Below are positions 8,117-16,249 of a DNA stretch of 54,779 nucleotides, one piece after another (positions within the stretch are counted from its first letter, which is position 1; every line of letters begins with the position of its first letter). Both the position numbers and the translations under genes were made by a program. Below the pieces are notes generated by a model that was not told the DNA's origin, did no database searches, and saw nothing but the letters and a program-made list of their open reading frames with translations. The stretch is from a virus: IMG/VR virus record IMGVR_UViG_3300046751_000253, positions 1 through 54,779 of that record; one strand, given 5' to 3'.

Positions 8117-8728
8117 ATGACTTCAACATTAGCGTTGTCTGGCTTCCGTCCTTCCCGCAAACGTGGCAACAACCCAAACAATCAGGGTCAGAATGAATAC
8201 CCTATTGCTTCAGGTTATGCCGCTAACATTTTTACAGGCGATTTGGTCCGTATTAATGCAGGAAACTTGGAAGTCATCACCACTGTAACTGAGGTAGCTC
8301 AAGGCGTTTTCATGGGCTGTCGTTACGTTGCAGATGGCGAACAAAAATTTAGCAAGTACTGGCCTTCAGGTACATCAGCCACAGATGCATATGCATTGGT
8401 AGCTGACGATGCCCGTACAGTATTTGAGGTACAAGCAGATGCTTCTGTAACCGCAGGTGACCTGTACGGTGCTCAGAACTTTGCTGTAACACTTGGTACT
8501 GGTTCTACCTTTACAGGTATGTCTGGTCACGGCATTGCAGGTGCAACTCGTACCTCAACAATTGCAATGGCTCGTGCTCTTGACCCTGTAGATGAACCGG
8601 GTAACGATGTTGCAAATGCTGCAGAAAATGCATATCTAAAATTGAATGTGCGTTTGGTTCAGCATACTGACAACTTCCACGATGCAATCGTAACTGCGCC
8701 TACTTCTGGTGCAGACCCAGCATTCTAG
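8117..8728 (+). CDS. Putative capsid decoration/structural protein
   Basis: A 203-residue, beta-rich protein low in charged residues, with many Ala, Thr, Gly and Val. A central repeat-like beta pattern (FTGDLVRINAGNLEVIT, then VADGEQKFSKYWP) suggests a beta-barrel or beta-tulip fold. It precedes the major capsid gene by 17 bp with its own SD (AAAGGGAGA), the usual place for an outer decoration protein. Its start region uses few rare codons, consistent with high expression. The function is inferred. Confidence 0.65.
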   Translation: MTSTLALSGFRPSRKRGNNPNNQGQNEYPIASGYAANIFTGDLVRINAGNLEVITTVTEVAQGVFMGCRYVADGEQKFSKYWPSGTSATDAYALVADDARTVFEVQADASVTAGDLYGAQNFAVTLGTGSTFTGMSGHGIAGATRTSTIAMARALDPVDEPGNDVANAAENAYLKLNVRLVQHTDNFHDAIVTAPTSGADPAF

Positions 8729-8745
8729 ATTAGGGAGAATTTAAA

Positions 8746-9684
8746 ATGGCGATAAATAGAGCAAGTATCTCTAAAGAACTTCTCCCCGGCCTAAACGCAG
8801 TGTTTGGAATGGAATATGGGGAAGTTGCAGACGAACATGCACCGTTGTTTGAGACAGAGAACTCAGACCGTGCATTTGAAGAAGAAGTGCTTTTCACAGG
8901 CTTCGGTACTGCACCTACTAAAGGTGAAGGTGCTGCTGTTGCTTATGACGATGCACAAGAAAGCTACACAGCACGTTACACCCACGAAACTGTTGCATTG
9001 GCATTTGCCGTAACAGAAGAAGCAATGGAAGATAATCTTTATGATACCTTCGCAAAGCTTCGTGCTCGTGGCTTGGCTCGTGCAATGGCTAATACAAAGC
9101 AGGTTAAAGCTGCTGATGTATTTAACAATGGTTTCAGCACATCATATGTGGGTGGCGATGGACAGCCTATGTTCTCAGCTTCACACCCAACTATGTCAGC
9201 AGGTAACCAATCAAATACATTTGGTGCAACTGACCTGTCAGAAGCTGCTCTTGAGTCTGGCCTTATCCAGATTTCAAAAGCAAAAGATGACCGTGGTATT
9301 CTGATTGGTTTGCAAGCTAAGTCTTTGCATGTACCTTCAGACTTGGCGTTTACTGCTGACCAGATTCTGAACAGCACAATGTCAACAACCATTGGTGTTA
9401 ACCCAACAACTGCAGCTAACGGTGCAACAAATGTTAATGACATTAACTCAATCCGTAATCAAGGTTTGATTCCGGGTGGTTTCTTTGTCAACAGACGTTT
9501 CACAGATACAGATGCTTGGTTCATTAAGACAGATTGTCCTAATGGTACAAAGATGTTTGTACGTGCTCCACTGCAGACAAAAATGGAACCCGATTTTGAT
9601 ACAGGTAACCTTCGCTTTAAAGCTCGTGAGCGTTATAGCTTTGGCTGGTCAGATTGGCGTGGCTTCTACGGTTCTTCAGGCTAG
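8746..9684 (+). CDS. Major capsid protein (HK97-like/Mu head-protein type)
   Basis: Shell-forming protein of 312 residues. Features fitting HK97-fold capsid proteins, especially the Mu-type major head family, are an N-terminal arm, an E-loop-like acidic stretch (about 40-65), a long helix KLRARGLARAMANTKQVKAADVFN (about 104-127), and the spine/A-domain segment GLQAKSLHVPSDL (around 185). The C-terminus has RFKARERYSFGWSDWRGFYGS. It has strong codon bias, follows the scaffold and decoration genes, and is followed directly by a terminator, as expected for the most abundant virion protein. The preceding SD is AGGGAGA. Confidence 0.9.
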   Translation: MAINRASISKELLPGLNAVFGMEYGEVADEHAPLFETENSDRAFEEEVLFTGFGTAPTKGEGAAVAYDDAQESYTARYTHETVALAFAVTEEAMEDNLYDTFAKLRARGLARAMANTKQVKAADVFNNGFSTSYVGGDGQPMFSASHPTMSAGNQSNTFGATDLSEAALESGLIQISKAKDDRGILIGLQAKSLHVPSDLAFTADQILNSTMSTTIGVNPTTAANGATNVNDINSIRNQGLIPGGFFVNRRFTDTDAWFIKTDCPNGTKMFVRAPLQTKMEPDFDTGNLRFKARERYSFGWSDWRGFYGSSG

Positions 9685-9714
9685 TACTGAAAAACTAAAA
9701 AAGTTAAAAAAGAG

Positions 9715-9744
9715 AAGAGGGGTATTTCATATCCCTCTTTTTTT
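9715..9744 (+). terminator. Rho-independent terminator after major capsid gene
   Basis: AAGAGGG (9715-9721) pairs with CCCTCTT (9733-9739) around an 11-nt loop and is followed by a run of seven T. It lies 31 bp after the capsid stop. It is likely a partial terminator that makes capsid messages more abundant than downstream tail messages. Confidence 0.8.
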
Positions 9745-9747
9745 GTG

Positions 9748-9753
9748 TATAAT
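9748..9753 (+). promoter_or_regulatory. Possible -10 element after the capsid terminator
   Basis: A TATAAT hexamer follows the terminator and precedes the next gene by about 50 bp. The best upstream match to a -35 box is poor (TTCATA with 16-bp spacing). It could restart transcription of the tail genes, but the support is weak. Confidence 0.3.
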
Positions 9754-9803
9754 ATATAGAATAGAATAACAACTAACTAATTAACAATAATCGGAGAAAT
9801 TCT

Positions 9804-10109
9804 ATGGCTTCAAATATACGTAACGCTTTTGTTACAGGCTCTGGCGCATTGCTAGATTCATTAACCAGTACAACTGTTGCAGATACACGAATCAAAGGTG
9901 TTACCTTTTCTGGTATTGGTACGTTTGTAATTACTGGTTCTCAAACAGATGAGTATGGAAACTTAAAGGGAAACAATATTAAATTTGTGGGTACTTCTGT
10001 AGTAGACGCAAGTGATATTATGATTCCTGACTTTGGTGTTAAAATGTATGGACCAGTAAAAGTTTCTGCGCCTACATCAGCAGCAACAGTAGCAGTTTAC
10101 TATGGCTAA
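9804..10109 (+). CDS. Small structural hypothetical protein
   Basis: A 101-residue, beta-rich, Thr/Val/Gly-rich protein. It has SD CGGAGAA and ends with VAVYYG, overlapping the start of the adaptor gene by 8 nt. Low charge and beta composition suggest a virion protein. I do not recognise the family. Confidence 0.65.
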   Translation: MASNIRNAFVTGSGALLDSLTSTTVADTRIKGVTFSGIGTFVITGSQTDEYGNLKGNNIKFVGTSVVDASDIMIPDFGVKMYGPVKVSAPTSAATVAVYYG

Positions 10110-10758
10110 TTATTCTTACCTTGTAGACGATATTACTCAAGCTGCAGAGAATGATGGAACAGAGTTTGCTAACTATATTCCTAAAATGATTAATCGTGCA
10201 GAAGAGAGACTAACTCGTGACCTTGATGATTACGGGCTGGTGTCTTATACTTCTGTTGCAATTCCTGCAGGTGCTAATCAAGTTACCCTACCTTCTGGTA
10301 CACGTATACTAAAAAACTTTAACATTACTGCAAACTCAACACGAATTAATTTGTTGCCTAGAACCGATGAATACATAAAAGATTATTGGCCTGTTGCAGC
10401 AAGCACAGGTACTCCTCAGTATTATGCTCGTAGAAACAACACAACGGTACTCATTGCACCTACTCCTGTTTCTACCTTTGATGGAGAGATAGTACATATA
10501 TCAAGGCCAACTACTTTAGCAGCAGCTTCACCAAACAATTACTTTTCAGATTTTTGTTATGACGCATTATTTAATGCAAGTATGGTAGAGGCAATGGTAT
10601 TTCAAAAAGATTATAATGCAGTAAATCTATTTGAACAGAGATATATGCAAGCAGTAGCAACATTGCAAAACCAAGCACGTAGAACAAGACGGGATGATAT
10701 GCAAGCTCCTGCAAGTAGAGCAGGTGCAGACAACCCAGTTATAGCAGGGAGTAACTAA
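10102..10758 (+). CDS. Head-tail adaptor-like protein 1
   Basis: A 218-residue protein likely to sit under the portal as a connector or adaptor. The N-terminus is helical with a PKMINRAEERLTRDL segment (about 27-41), typical of phage adaptor proteins. It is followed by beta strands (VTLPSGTRILKNF) and a C-terminal helix with QARRTRRDD. A second, similarly built protein is encoded at 15578 (both share an N-terminal helix pair, a mid GT(P/T)QY(Y/A)xRxxN-like segment and a long C-terminal helix). It overlaps the preceding gene by 8 nt and the next by TAATG. The assignment rests on pattern and position. Confidence 0.7.
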   Translation: MANYSYLVDDITQAAENDGTEFANYIPKMINRAEERLTRDLDDYGLVSYTSVAIPAGANQVTLPSGTRILKNFNITANSTRINLLPRTDEYIKDYWPVAASTGTPQYYARRNNTTVLIAPTPVSTFDGEIVHISRPTTLAAASPNNYFSDFCYDALFNASMVEAMVFQKDYNAVNLFEQRYMQAVATLQNQARRTRRDDMQAPASRAGADNPVIAGSN

Positions 10759-11858
10759 TGATTAGTAAAGCACTAAAAACAGCAGCAAAGGCACTAACCA
10801 AGAAAAAGGGTAGACCTAAAGTTGACAAGCGAAAAACAAAAGGTAAACGTAAAGCACAATCTGCTGCACGTCAAAAAACATTTCAAGCAAAGCAAACAGA
10901 GGCTGCAGAGAAGGCAGGAACATCGAAAGCTGCTCTCTCGCAGGAACGAGCTATTGAACGTAAATCACAAACTATCCGTAATCAAGATATAGCTGGTACT
11001 ACTAAAACTAATGCTATTAAAATTCTACAGGAAAGCAAAGGCAAACTTACTGCTGCAGAAGCAATTAAAAAGGCAGAGTCTTTAGGTAAAACTAAAATGC
11101 AAAAAGTTATGTCTATGGTTAGGAAAGATACTGCTAGGCAGAAAAGAAAAGGACTTCTTTCAGGTTTGTCTGAAGCTCAAATGAAAGAACGTAGAAATCT
11201 TATTTCTCAAAAGCTAAAAGAAATGAAAACACAAGGCCAAGCTAAAAAAGTAATTGCCGGAAGAACACTTTCTCTTACTCCTGAAGGTGAAAAAATTCTT
11301 AAACAAAAAGGCGGTATTGATAAAATTATTGCTGAGTCTGGACCTACTGGTACTAAGAAAAATAAATACTTGTATGAAGGTGCAAATGAAACTTTACCTG
11401 CAAAAGGTGGTGGCATAGATACCAAAGGTAAGACAGGTAAAGAAGCTAGCGAAATGAAACGTAAAGCTTATCAGTCTATGTCTAAAGGTGAGAAGTTAGA
11501 ATTTATTCGTAAGCAGTTTGCACGAGGTTATACTAATAAACAGCTTGAAGACATTATGTATAAGCCTAAAACTGCAAGTCAAAAGAAAGCCAAAGCAAGT
11601 ATTATTCAACGAATGAAGACTGCTAAAAACCAAGGCTATCCTTTTAAGACACAAAGAGAAAAAGGATTTGATAAAAAATCTTTTGATGACATTATGAAAA
11701 GTTTTGGTACTGGTAAAAGTACAGCAGGTATTGTAGCTAATACTCCTGTAGGTAGAAAAGCAGGAGGTACAGTAGGTACAAAGAAATCAAAAACAAGTCC
11801 TCGTGGTTGCGGTAAAGCATTGCGTGGTTATGGTAAAGCAATGAAAGGAAAAATGTAA
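10758..11858 (+). CDS. Lys-rich hypothetical protein with C-terminal AGGTVG/RGCG motif
   Basis: A 366-residue, strongly basic protein (very Lys-rich throughout). No enzyme motif was recognised. Predicted helices run through most of its length. The C-terminus holds KAGGTVG followed by RGCGKALRGYGKAMKGK, a Gly/Arg/Lys tail often seen on small marine phage proteins. This is the first of six neighbouring basic proteins (to 15575). Binding to packaged DNA is an inference from charge and gene position. The start overlaps the adaptor stop (TAATG). Confidence 0.7.
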   Translation: MISKALKTAAKALTKKKGRPKVDKRKTKGKRKAQSAARQKTFQAKQTEAAEKAGTSKAALSQERAIERKSQTIRNQDIAGTTKTNAIKILQESKGKLTAAEAIKKAESLGKTKMQKVMSMVRKDTARQKRKGLLSGLSEAQMKERRNLISQKLKEMKTQGQAKKVIAGRTLSLTPEGEKILKQKGGIDKIIAESGPTGTKKNKYLYEGANETLPAKGGGIDTKGKTGKEASEMKRKAYQSMSKGEKLEFIRKQFARGYTNKQLEDIMYKPKTASQKKAKASIIQRMKTAKNQGYPFKTQREKGFDKKSFDDIMKSFGTGKSTAGIVANTPVGRKAGGTVGTKKSKTSPRGCGKALRGYGKAMKGKM

Positions 11859-13108
11859 TGGCTATTCCATTAATTCTAGCATTAGGTGGTACTGTAGTAC
11901 GAGCAGTTGCTCCACGAGTAATACAACAACTAATGCGTCAAGGAGCAAAACGAGCTACCACACAGCAAATTAAAAAGGCAGGTGGTGAAAAGGGTATGTC
12001 TACTATTACTTCGGTAAAGCAAGCAAAGAACTTAAAACCTACTCGTCCAAGTTTAAAGCCTTCAACTAAAGTTGTAAAACCTAAATCAGGTATAACTTCT
12101 CAACAAAGAAGTGCATTATCCGATATGGGTGGACAAACTGTTAAGCTATCTAAGCCTACAGGCGGTGCAGGTAGAGCTAACTTAAAACCTAAAGCTCCTT
12201 CAATGAAGCCTACAACACCTTCAATGAAACCTAAGAGTCCTTCTATGAAGCCTCAACGTCCTTCATTAAAACCTAAACCTAAAGTTGTAAAACCTAGAGT
12301 ATCCGCACCGAAAGCTCCACCTTCACGTCCTTCAGTTCCATCAGGTGGTTCTCGTTTTACAGGATTTCCTCGTAGACCTACACCACCTAAAGCTCCACCT
12401 TCACGTCCTATTTCAAGGACACAACGTGCAGCAAATGTAGGTAAAGCTGCAGTAGCTTCAGGAGTAGCTGCATCAATGATACCTAATAAAAAAGAAGGAC
12501 CTAAAACATCTAAAGCAGCAATACCCACACCTAAACCACGTCCTAAAACTAAAGAGGGTGGTCCGGGTCGTAAGTTCGCTAAACCTTCTGAGGGTAAAGA
12601 CCCACGGGGTAATCAGATTAAAGCTACTCCGGGTAAAATGATTATGCCTAAGAAGTTTGACGGTGGTTACAACTCAAAGACACAAAAGCTTGTTAACATT
12701 ACTGTTGATGGTAAAAAAGCTACCTATGAAATTCCAAAGGGTATGACAACTAAACAAGCTAAAAGTCTTTTAACTAGTACTGCTAAAAAGAAAGCAGGTG
12801 GTACACCGGGCAAGTATAAAATGAAACCAGCACCTATGCCTAAAATACCACCACGTAAAAAGAAACCGGGTTTTAAAGCGAAACCAGCACCTATGCCTAA
12901 AATACCACCACGTAATCCTGAATTTAAAGGTAAGCCAGCAATTAAAAAAACGCCTACAAAATTAAAAGGATTTTCTAAACTACCAGAAAAGGTACAAAAG
13001 AAAATAAGTCCTAAACTTGCTGCTAAATACGAAACAGGTGGTTCAATTAAGTCTGGGGTTGCACGTCAAGTAAAAGGTTTTGGAGCAGCACGAAGACCTA
13101 AAAAATAA
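11858..13108 (+). CDS. Lys/Pro-rich repeat protein with N-terminal hydrophobic segment
   Basis: A 416-residue basic protein. Residues 1-20 are hydrophobic (MAIPLILALGGTVVRAV). Then come tandem Lys-Pro repeats of the type MKPxxPS (about 100-140), a second Ala/Pro-rich block, and two near-identical copies of KPAPMPKIPPR (about 325-355) encoded by almost exact DNA repeats near 12825 and 12883. The C-terminus carries ETGGSIKSG and a basic tail. It is largely disordered in character, and DNA contact or a stretched structural role is possible. The function is unknown. Confidence 0.7.
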   Translation: MAIPLILALGGTVVRAVAPRVIQQLMRQGAKRATTQQIKKAGGEKGMSTITSVKQAKNLKPTRPSLKPSTKVVKPKSGITSQQRSALSDMGGQTVKLSKPTGGAGRANLKPKAPSMKPTTPSMKPKSPSMKPQRPSLKPKPKVVKPRVSAPKAPPSRPSVPSGGSRFTGFPRRPTPPKAPPSRPISRTQRAANVGKAAVASGVAASMIPNKKEGPKTSKAAIPTPKPRPKTKEGGPGRKFAKPSEGKDPRGNQIKATPGKMIMPKKFDGGYNSKTQKLVNITVDGKKATYEIPKGMTTKQAKSLLTSTAKKKAGGTPGKYKMKPAPMPKIPPRKKKPGFKAKPAPMPKIPPRNPEFKGKPAIKKTPTKLKGFSKLPEKVQKKISPKLAAKYETGGSIKSGVARQVKGFGAARRPKK

Positions 13109-13124
13109 AGAGAAGGGCAGGTAA

Positions 13125-13439
13125 ATGAAAAAACCTACTAAGTCTCGTAATCCTGTAGCTAAGTCTTTAGCTAATAGATTATATCAACCTAAAGTAGTAA
13201 AACCTAAAAAAGGTAAAGGCTCTTACACCCGTAAAGGTGTGAGGGCTTTAGCCTCTGGTGGTAAGCCCAAATCTACAGTAAACAAAGCAGGTAATTATAC
13301 TAAACCTACTATGCGTAAAAAATTATTTGAACGTATTAAGGCAGGAAGTAGGGGTGGTGCTTCAGGTCAATGGAGTGCTCGTAAAGCTCAGATGCTAGCC
13401 CAAGCTTATAAAAAAGCAGGTGGTGGTTATAAAGACTAA
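13125..13439 (+). CDS. Small basic conserved phage protein
   Basis: A 104-residue, Lys/Gly-rich protein. The C-terminal half (NKAGNYTKPTMRKKLF, then GQWSARKAQMLAQAYKKAGGGYKD) is a pattern I know from many marine and cyanophage genomes as an uncharacterised conserved protein. It is basic enough to bind DNA, though no fold is assigned. It has SD AGAAGGG. Its stop overlaps the next ATG (TAATG). Confidence 0.75.
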   Translation: MKKPTKSRNPVAKSLANRLYQPKVVKPKKGKGSYTRKGVRALASGGKPKSTVNKAGNYTKPTMRKKLFERIKAGSRGGASGQWSARKAQMLAQAYKKAGGGYKD

Positions 13440-13867
13440 TGCCAGCTAAGTTAAGTGAAAATACTGAACTACAAATGCCGTTGAGGAATATTATCTCAAT
13501 GGTTATTGCTACATCTGTAGCTACGTGGGCATATTTTGGTTTAACTGAAAAAATTACTTCACTACAAACAAACGTAACTATGATGCAAGCAGACTTAGAA
13601 CAAAATACTGACTTTCGTATTAAGTGGCCTCGTGGTGAGATGGGTAGTTTACCAGCAGATAATGAACAGTTTATGTTGATTGAACATATAGCTAGTGAGT
13701 TAGAAAAGTTAGCAACAGAAATAGAAGAAGGTAGAGCACCTTACGACCAACAACAAAAATTAACATTAGAGTTTTATGAAAAGCGGATAGCAAGTCTTGA
13801 AGAGCAAATTGAAAAATTAAAAGATGCTCAAATGGAAATGACATATAGGAATATATTAAATGATTGA
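13439..13867 (+). CDS. Membrane-anchored coiled-coil protein
   Basis: A 142-residue protein with one predicted membrane segment (about 18-36, IISMVIATSVATWAYFGL). A conserved-looking IKWPRGEMGSLPAD loop (about 61-74) follows, then a coiled-coil C-terminus (about 85-140, rich in Glu/Lys/Leu). It could be a spanin-like or virion membrane-contact protein; there is no lipobox and no second spanin gene next to it. It is coupled to both neighbours by short overlaps. Confidence 0.65.
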   Translation: MPAKLSENTELQMPLRNIISMVIATSVATWAYFGLTEKITSLQTNVTMMQADLEQNTDFRIKWPRGEMGSLPADNEQFMLIEHIASELEKLATEIEEGRAPYDQQQKLTLEFYEKRIASLEEQIEKLKDAQMEMTYRNILND

Positions 13868-14078
13868 AACAATAATGGTGTTGCTTTTATATGTCTCAGG
13901 AGATATAATAGAATATAAAGGTTATGATAATATTTCTGACTGTCTATCTACTAAACGTGAGATAGAAAGAAATGTAGGTGAGCATTTAAAAAGTGCAAGA
14001 TATGCTTGTGAAATGCGTAAGGTAGAACTAGATAAAAACTCTGAAGGTAAATATTTTGTTGTGAATATTGTGGAGTAA
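13860..14078 (+). CDS. Small hypothetical protein with hydrophobic N-terminus
   Basis: A 72-residue protein. Residues 4-13 are hydrophobic, followed by two cysteines (ISDC, YACE) and a charged helix. The layout recalls the 70-residue protein at 572. It could be exported or membrane-attached. The start overlaps the upstream gene by 8 nt. The function is unknown. Confidence 0.6.
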   Translation: MIETIMVLLLYVSGDIIEYKGYDNISDCLSTKREIERNVGEHLKSARYACEMRKVELDKNSEGKYFVVNIVE

Positions 14079-14081
14079 AAA

Positions 14082-14519
14082 ATGTTAGCAGAAATAGCCG
14101 CAGCCAATGCCGCATTTGCAGTAATTAAAACGGCTATTAGTAATGGACGTGAGATTGCAGATGTAGCAGGAAAAGTAGGTGAGTATGTTAATGCAACAGA
14201 AAGCTTACGAAGAAAAGCAGACAAAAAGAAAAGACGTACAGGCTCTGCAGATTTAGAAGAGTTTATGCATCTTGAAAAACTAAAACAACAGGAAGAAGAA
14301 TTAAAACAATTAATGATATATACTGGTAGACCGGGGCTATGGCATGATTGGATTAGATTTCAAGCACAAGCAAGAAAGCAACGGATGCTAGAGGCAGCAG
14401 CAAGAAAAAAACAAATTAAACAATTAATAGAAACTTTAACTATTAGTAGTATTTTAATTGTAGGGTTCTTTGGATTAGCATTAATTGTTTGGTGGGCTTT
14501 TTATCTAAAGTCATTGTAA
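14082..14519 (+). CDS. Helical protein with C-terminal membrane anchor
   Basis: A 145-residue protein with an Ala-rich N-terminal helix, a basic charged middle (RRKADKKKRR) and a TGRPGLWHDW segment (about 82-91). A single C-terminal membrane segment follows (about 120-142, ISSILIVGFFGLALIVWWAFYL). Such tail-anchored proteins occur near the connector genes of other marine podoviruses. An ejection or membrane-penetration role is possible but unproved. Confidence 0.65.
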   Translation: MLAEIAAANAAFAVIKTAISNGREIADVAGKVGEYVNATESLRRKADKKKRRTGSADLEEFMHLEKLKQQEEELKQLMIYTGRPGLWHDWIRFQAQARKQRMLEAAARKKQIKQLIETLTISSILIVGFFGLALIVWWAFYLKSL

Positions 14520-14552
14520 ATATAAACATTTAGTGATATAATAGGAACTATC

Positions 14553-14813
14553 ATGGCATTAAAGAAATCACAAAGGAGCTTAAAGGCTTGGACAAAACAA
14601 AAGTGGAGAACCAAGAGTGGTAAGCCCTCTACACAAGGTTCAAAGGCTACGGGTGAACGCTATCTCCCAGCAAAGGCAATTAAAGCGTTATCCCCAAAAG
14701 AATATGCTAAGACTACGGCAGCTAAAAGAAAAGGAACAGCAAAGGGAAAGCAGTTCGTTAAGCAACCTAAGACTGTCGCAAAGAAAGTCAAACGGTATAG
14801 GAAGGTAAAGTAA
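14553..14813 (+). CDS. DUF5872-like Lys-rich protein
   Basis: An 86-residue, very basic protein. SLKAWTKQKWRTKSGKPS, then ATGERYLPAKAIKALSP and KGKQFVKQPK match my memory of the DUF5872 family, widespread in marine phages and some large DNA viruses and without a known function. It is likely to bind nucleic acid by charge alone. It overlaps the next gene (TAATG). The TATAAT at 14537 is too close to the ATG to be a convincing promoter. Confidence 0.7.
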   Translation: MALKKSQRSLKAWTKQKWRTKSGKPSTQGSKATGERYLPAKAIKALSPKEYAKTTAAKRKGTAKGKQFVKQPKTVAKKVKRYRKVK

Positions 14814-15175
14814 TGGCTACTAAAAGTAAATATCCCGGAGTAAAAAGATTACCATCAGGAAGGATTGAATATCGTGGTACAACATTTGCAGGATTTAATA
14901 AACCTCGTAAATCAACTCGTCCAGAAAAGAAAGGGATGGTTCTTGCAAAAGAGGGAGATACAGTTAGAGTTATTCACTTTGGACAAAAAGGATATGGTCA
15001 TAACTATTCTGATACGGCACGTAAGTCTTTTAAGTCTAGGCATGGTAAGAATATTAAAAAGGGTAAACTATCTGCTGCTTACTGGGCTGATAAAGTTTTG
15101 TGGGCTGGTAAGAGTGGGAGCAAGAAAAGCCCACCAAAAACTCAGAAGCATAAGAAACTAGGAAGGAAATCATAA
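14813..15175 (+). CDS. Small basic conserved phage protein (SRHGKNIKKGKLSAAYWADK type)
   Basis: A 120-residue protein in two parts. The N-terminus (YPGVKRLPSGRIEYRGTTFAGFNKP) looks beta-rich. The central and C-terminal part has KSFKSRHGKNIKKGK, then AAYWADKVLW and a Lys-rich tail. This second motif occurs widely in phage and plastid-virus-like small proteins of unknown function. It is coupled to neighbours on both sides by TAATG. Confidence 0.7.
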   Translation: MATKSKYPGVKRLPSGRIEYRGTTFAGFNKPRKSTRPEKKGMVLAKEGDTVRVIHFGQKGYGHNYSDTARKSFKSRHGKNIKKGKLSAAYWADKVLWAGKSGSKKSPPKTQKHKKLGRKS

Positions 15176-15483
15176 TGGCTACTAAGTATGATAAAATGAC
15201 AACTGCACAGTTAAAATCTATTTTAAAAAAGAATGGTATTAATTTTCCAACTAAAGGAATAGATAAAGATACATTAGCTGATGCAGTACATCAGTTTGAT
15301 ACTTCTGGTATGGTAAAAAAATTAGCAGGTGGTTCAGTAGGTAGAGCAAACTATATGGATAAGAAAAAGCCAAAAGAAAAGCCTATGTATGACCCACGTA
15401 AGACTACAGTAAAACCTAAGAAAAAAACTGTTAAGAAAAAAGCTGGTGGTTCAATTGGATGCTCTCATAACAGGCTTTATTAA
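15175..15483 (+). CDS. Basic protein with N-terminal SAP-like helix and two AGGSxG motifs
   Basis: A 102-residue protein. The N-terminus (MTTAQLKSILKKNGINF ... DKDTLADAVHQF) has the spacing of a SAP-like helix-extended-loop-helix DNA-binding motif. The rest is Lys-rich with LAGGSVG (about 53) and KAGGSIG near the end, finishing HNRLY. The protein at 34252 ends with the same KAGGTVG and HNRLY pattern. DNA binding is a reasonable inference, and the shared tail is unexplained. Confidence 0.65.
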   Translation: MATKYDKMTTAQLKSILKKNGINFPTKGIDKDTLADAVHQFDTSGMVKKLAGGSVGRANYMDKKKPKEKPMYDPRKTTVKPKKKTVKKKAGGSIGCSHNRLY

Positions 15484-15575
15484 TGGCTATAAATCGTTCA
15501 TCCGTTGGGCAACAAATAACCAAACCCGGAAAGAAAAAAAGAAAATCAAAGCCCGTAAAAAGAAAGGGTAAATAA
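15483..15575 (+). CDS. 30-residue Lys-rich peptide
   Basis: ATG at 15483 overlaps the previous stop (TAATG), and the peptide ends 2 nt before the next gene. It begins MAINRSSVGQQITKPG and the rest is almost only Lys, Arg, Ser and Pro. Tight packing between two real genes and composition like its neighbours support translation. It may act as a DNA-neutralising peptide; this is inferred. Confidence 0.6.
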   Translation: MAINRSSVGQQITKPGKKKRKSKPVKRKGK

Positions 15576-15577
15576 GT

Positions 15578-16249
15578 ATGGCTACTTCAGGTACATATAA
15601 CTTCAATATGGATATAGACGAAGTTATCCAAGAAGCAACAGAAATGATAGGTGGTGAGCAGACACTAGGACATGAACCTAAGTCTGCCCGTAGGTCTATT
15701 AATCTATTGCTACAAGATTGGCAAAACCGTGGTGTAATGCTATGGACTGCTAATACTTCTGCAGTTACACTTACAACTAGTGTTACTACTTTTACTTTGT
15801 CTTCTGCAACTATTGATGTGCTTGAAGCTGTACATAATCGTGACGATAGAGACATTCAACTTGAACGTATCTCTATGCAGGAATATCTTAAAATCCCTAA
15901 CAAAAGCCAGACAGGACGTACTACTCAGTATGCAGTGAGACATGAACGTGGTAATCCTGTTGTGCATCTTTGGCCTATTCCAGAAAACTCTACTGACCAA
16001 GTTAAACTAGAACTAGTATCTTACATGGAAGATGTAAATAAATCTGCAATCCAAAATGCAGATATTTCTCGTAGGTTCTTACCTTGTCTAACTGCAGGAT
16101 TAGCTTACTATATGTCTATGAAACGTCCTAATGTAGAAGCAGGACGTATTACTATGATTAAACAAGAATATGAAGAAAGACTACAACGTGCTATGGACGA
16201 AGATAGAGAACGAGTTAGTATTTTCTTAAAGCCAAGAGTTATGGTATAA
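15578..16249 (+). CDS. Head-tail adaptor-like protein 2 (P22 gp4-like)
   Basis: A 223-residue protein expected to extend the portal channel, as P22 gp4 does. It has N-terminal helices (DIDEVIQEATEMIGGEQ; RRSINLLLQDWQNRG, about 41-55), a beta domain (AVTLTTSVTTFTLSS), and the segment NPVVHLWPIPEN (about 129-140) which is typical of gp4-like tail accessory factors. A long C-terminal helix of Arg/Glu (YEERLQRAMDEDRERVS) follows. The gp10-like protein at 23797 would be its partner in the neck. It ends TAATG with the next gene. Confidence 0.8.
   Translation: MATSGTYNFNMDIDEVIQEATEMIGGEQTLGHEPKSARRSINLLLQDWQNRGVMLWTANTSAVTLTTSVTTFTLSSATIDVLEAVHNRDDRDIQLERISMQEYLKIPNKSQTGRTTQYAVRHERGNPVVHLWPIPENSTDQVKLELVSYMEDVNKSAIQNADISRRFLPCLTAGLAYYMSMKRPNVEAGRITMIKQEYEERLQRAMDEDRERVSIFLKPRVMV

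Noticed and set aside
14514-14542. TTGTAA-N17-TATAAT promoter-like pair before the 14553 gene
   Set aside because: Spacing is ideal, but a start about 7 nt after the -10 would leave only a few bases before the ATG and cut off the only SD (AGGA). It is more likely a chance match in an AT-rich gap.
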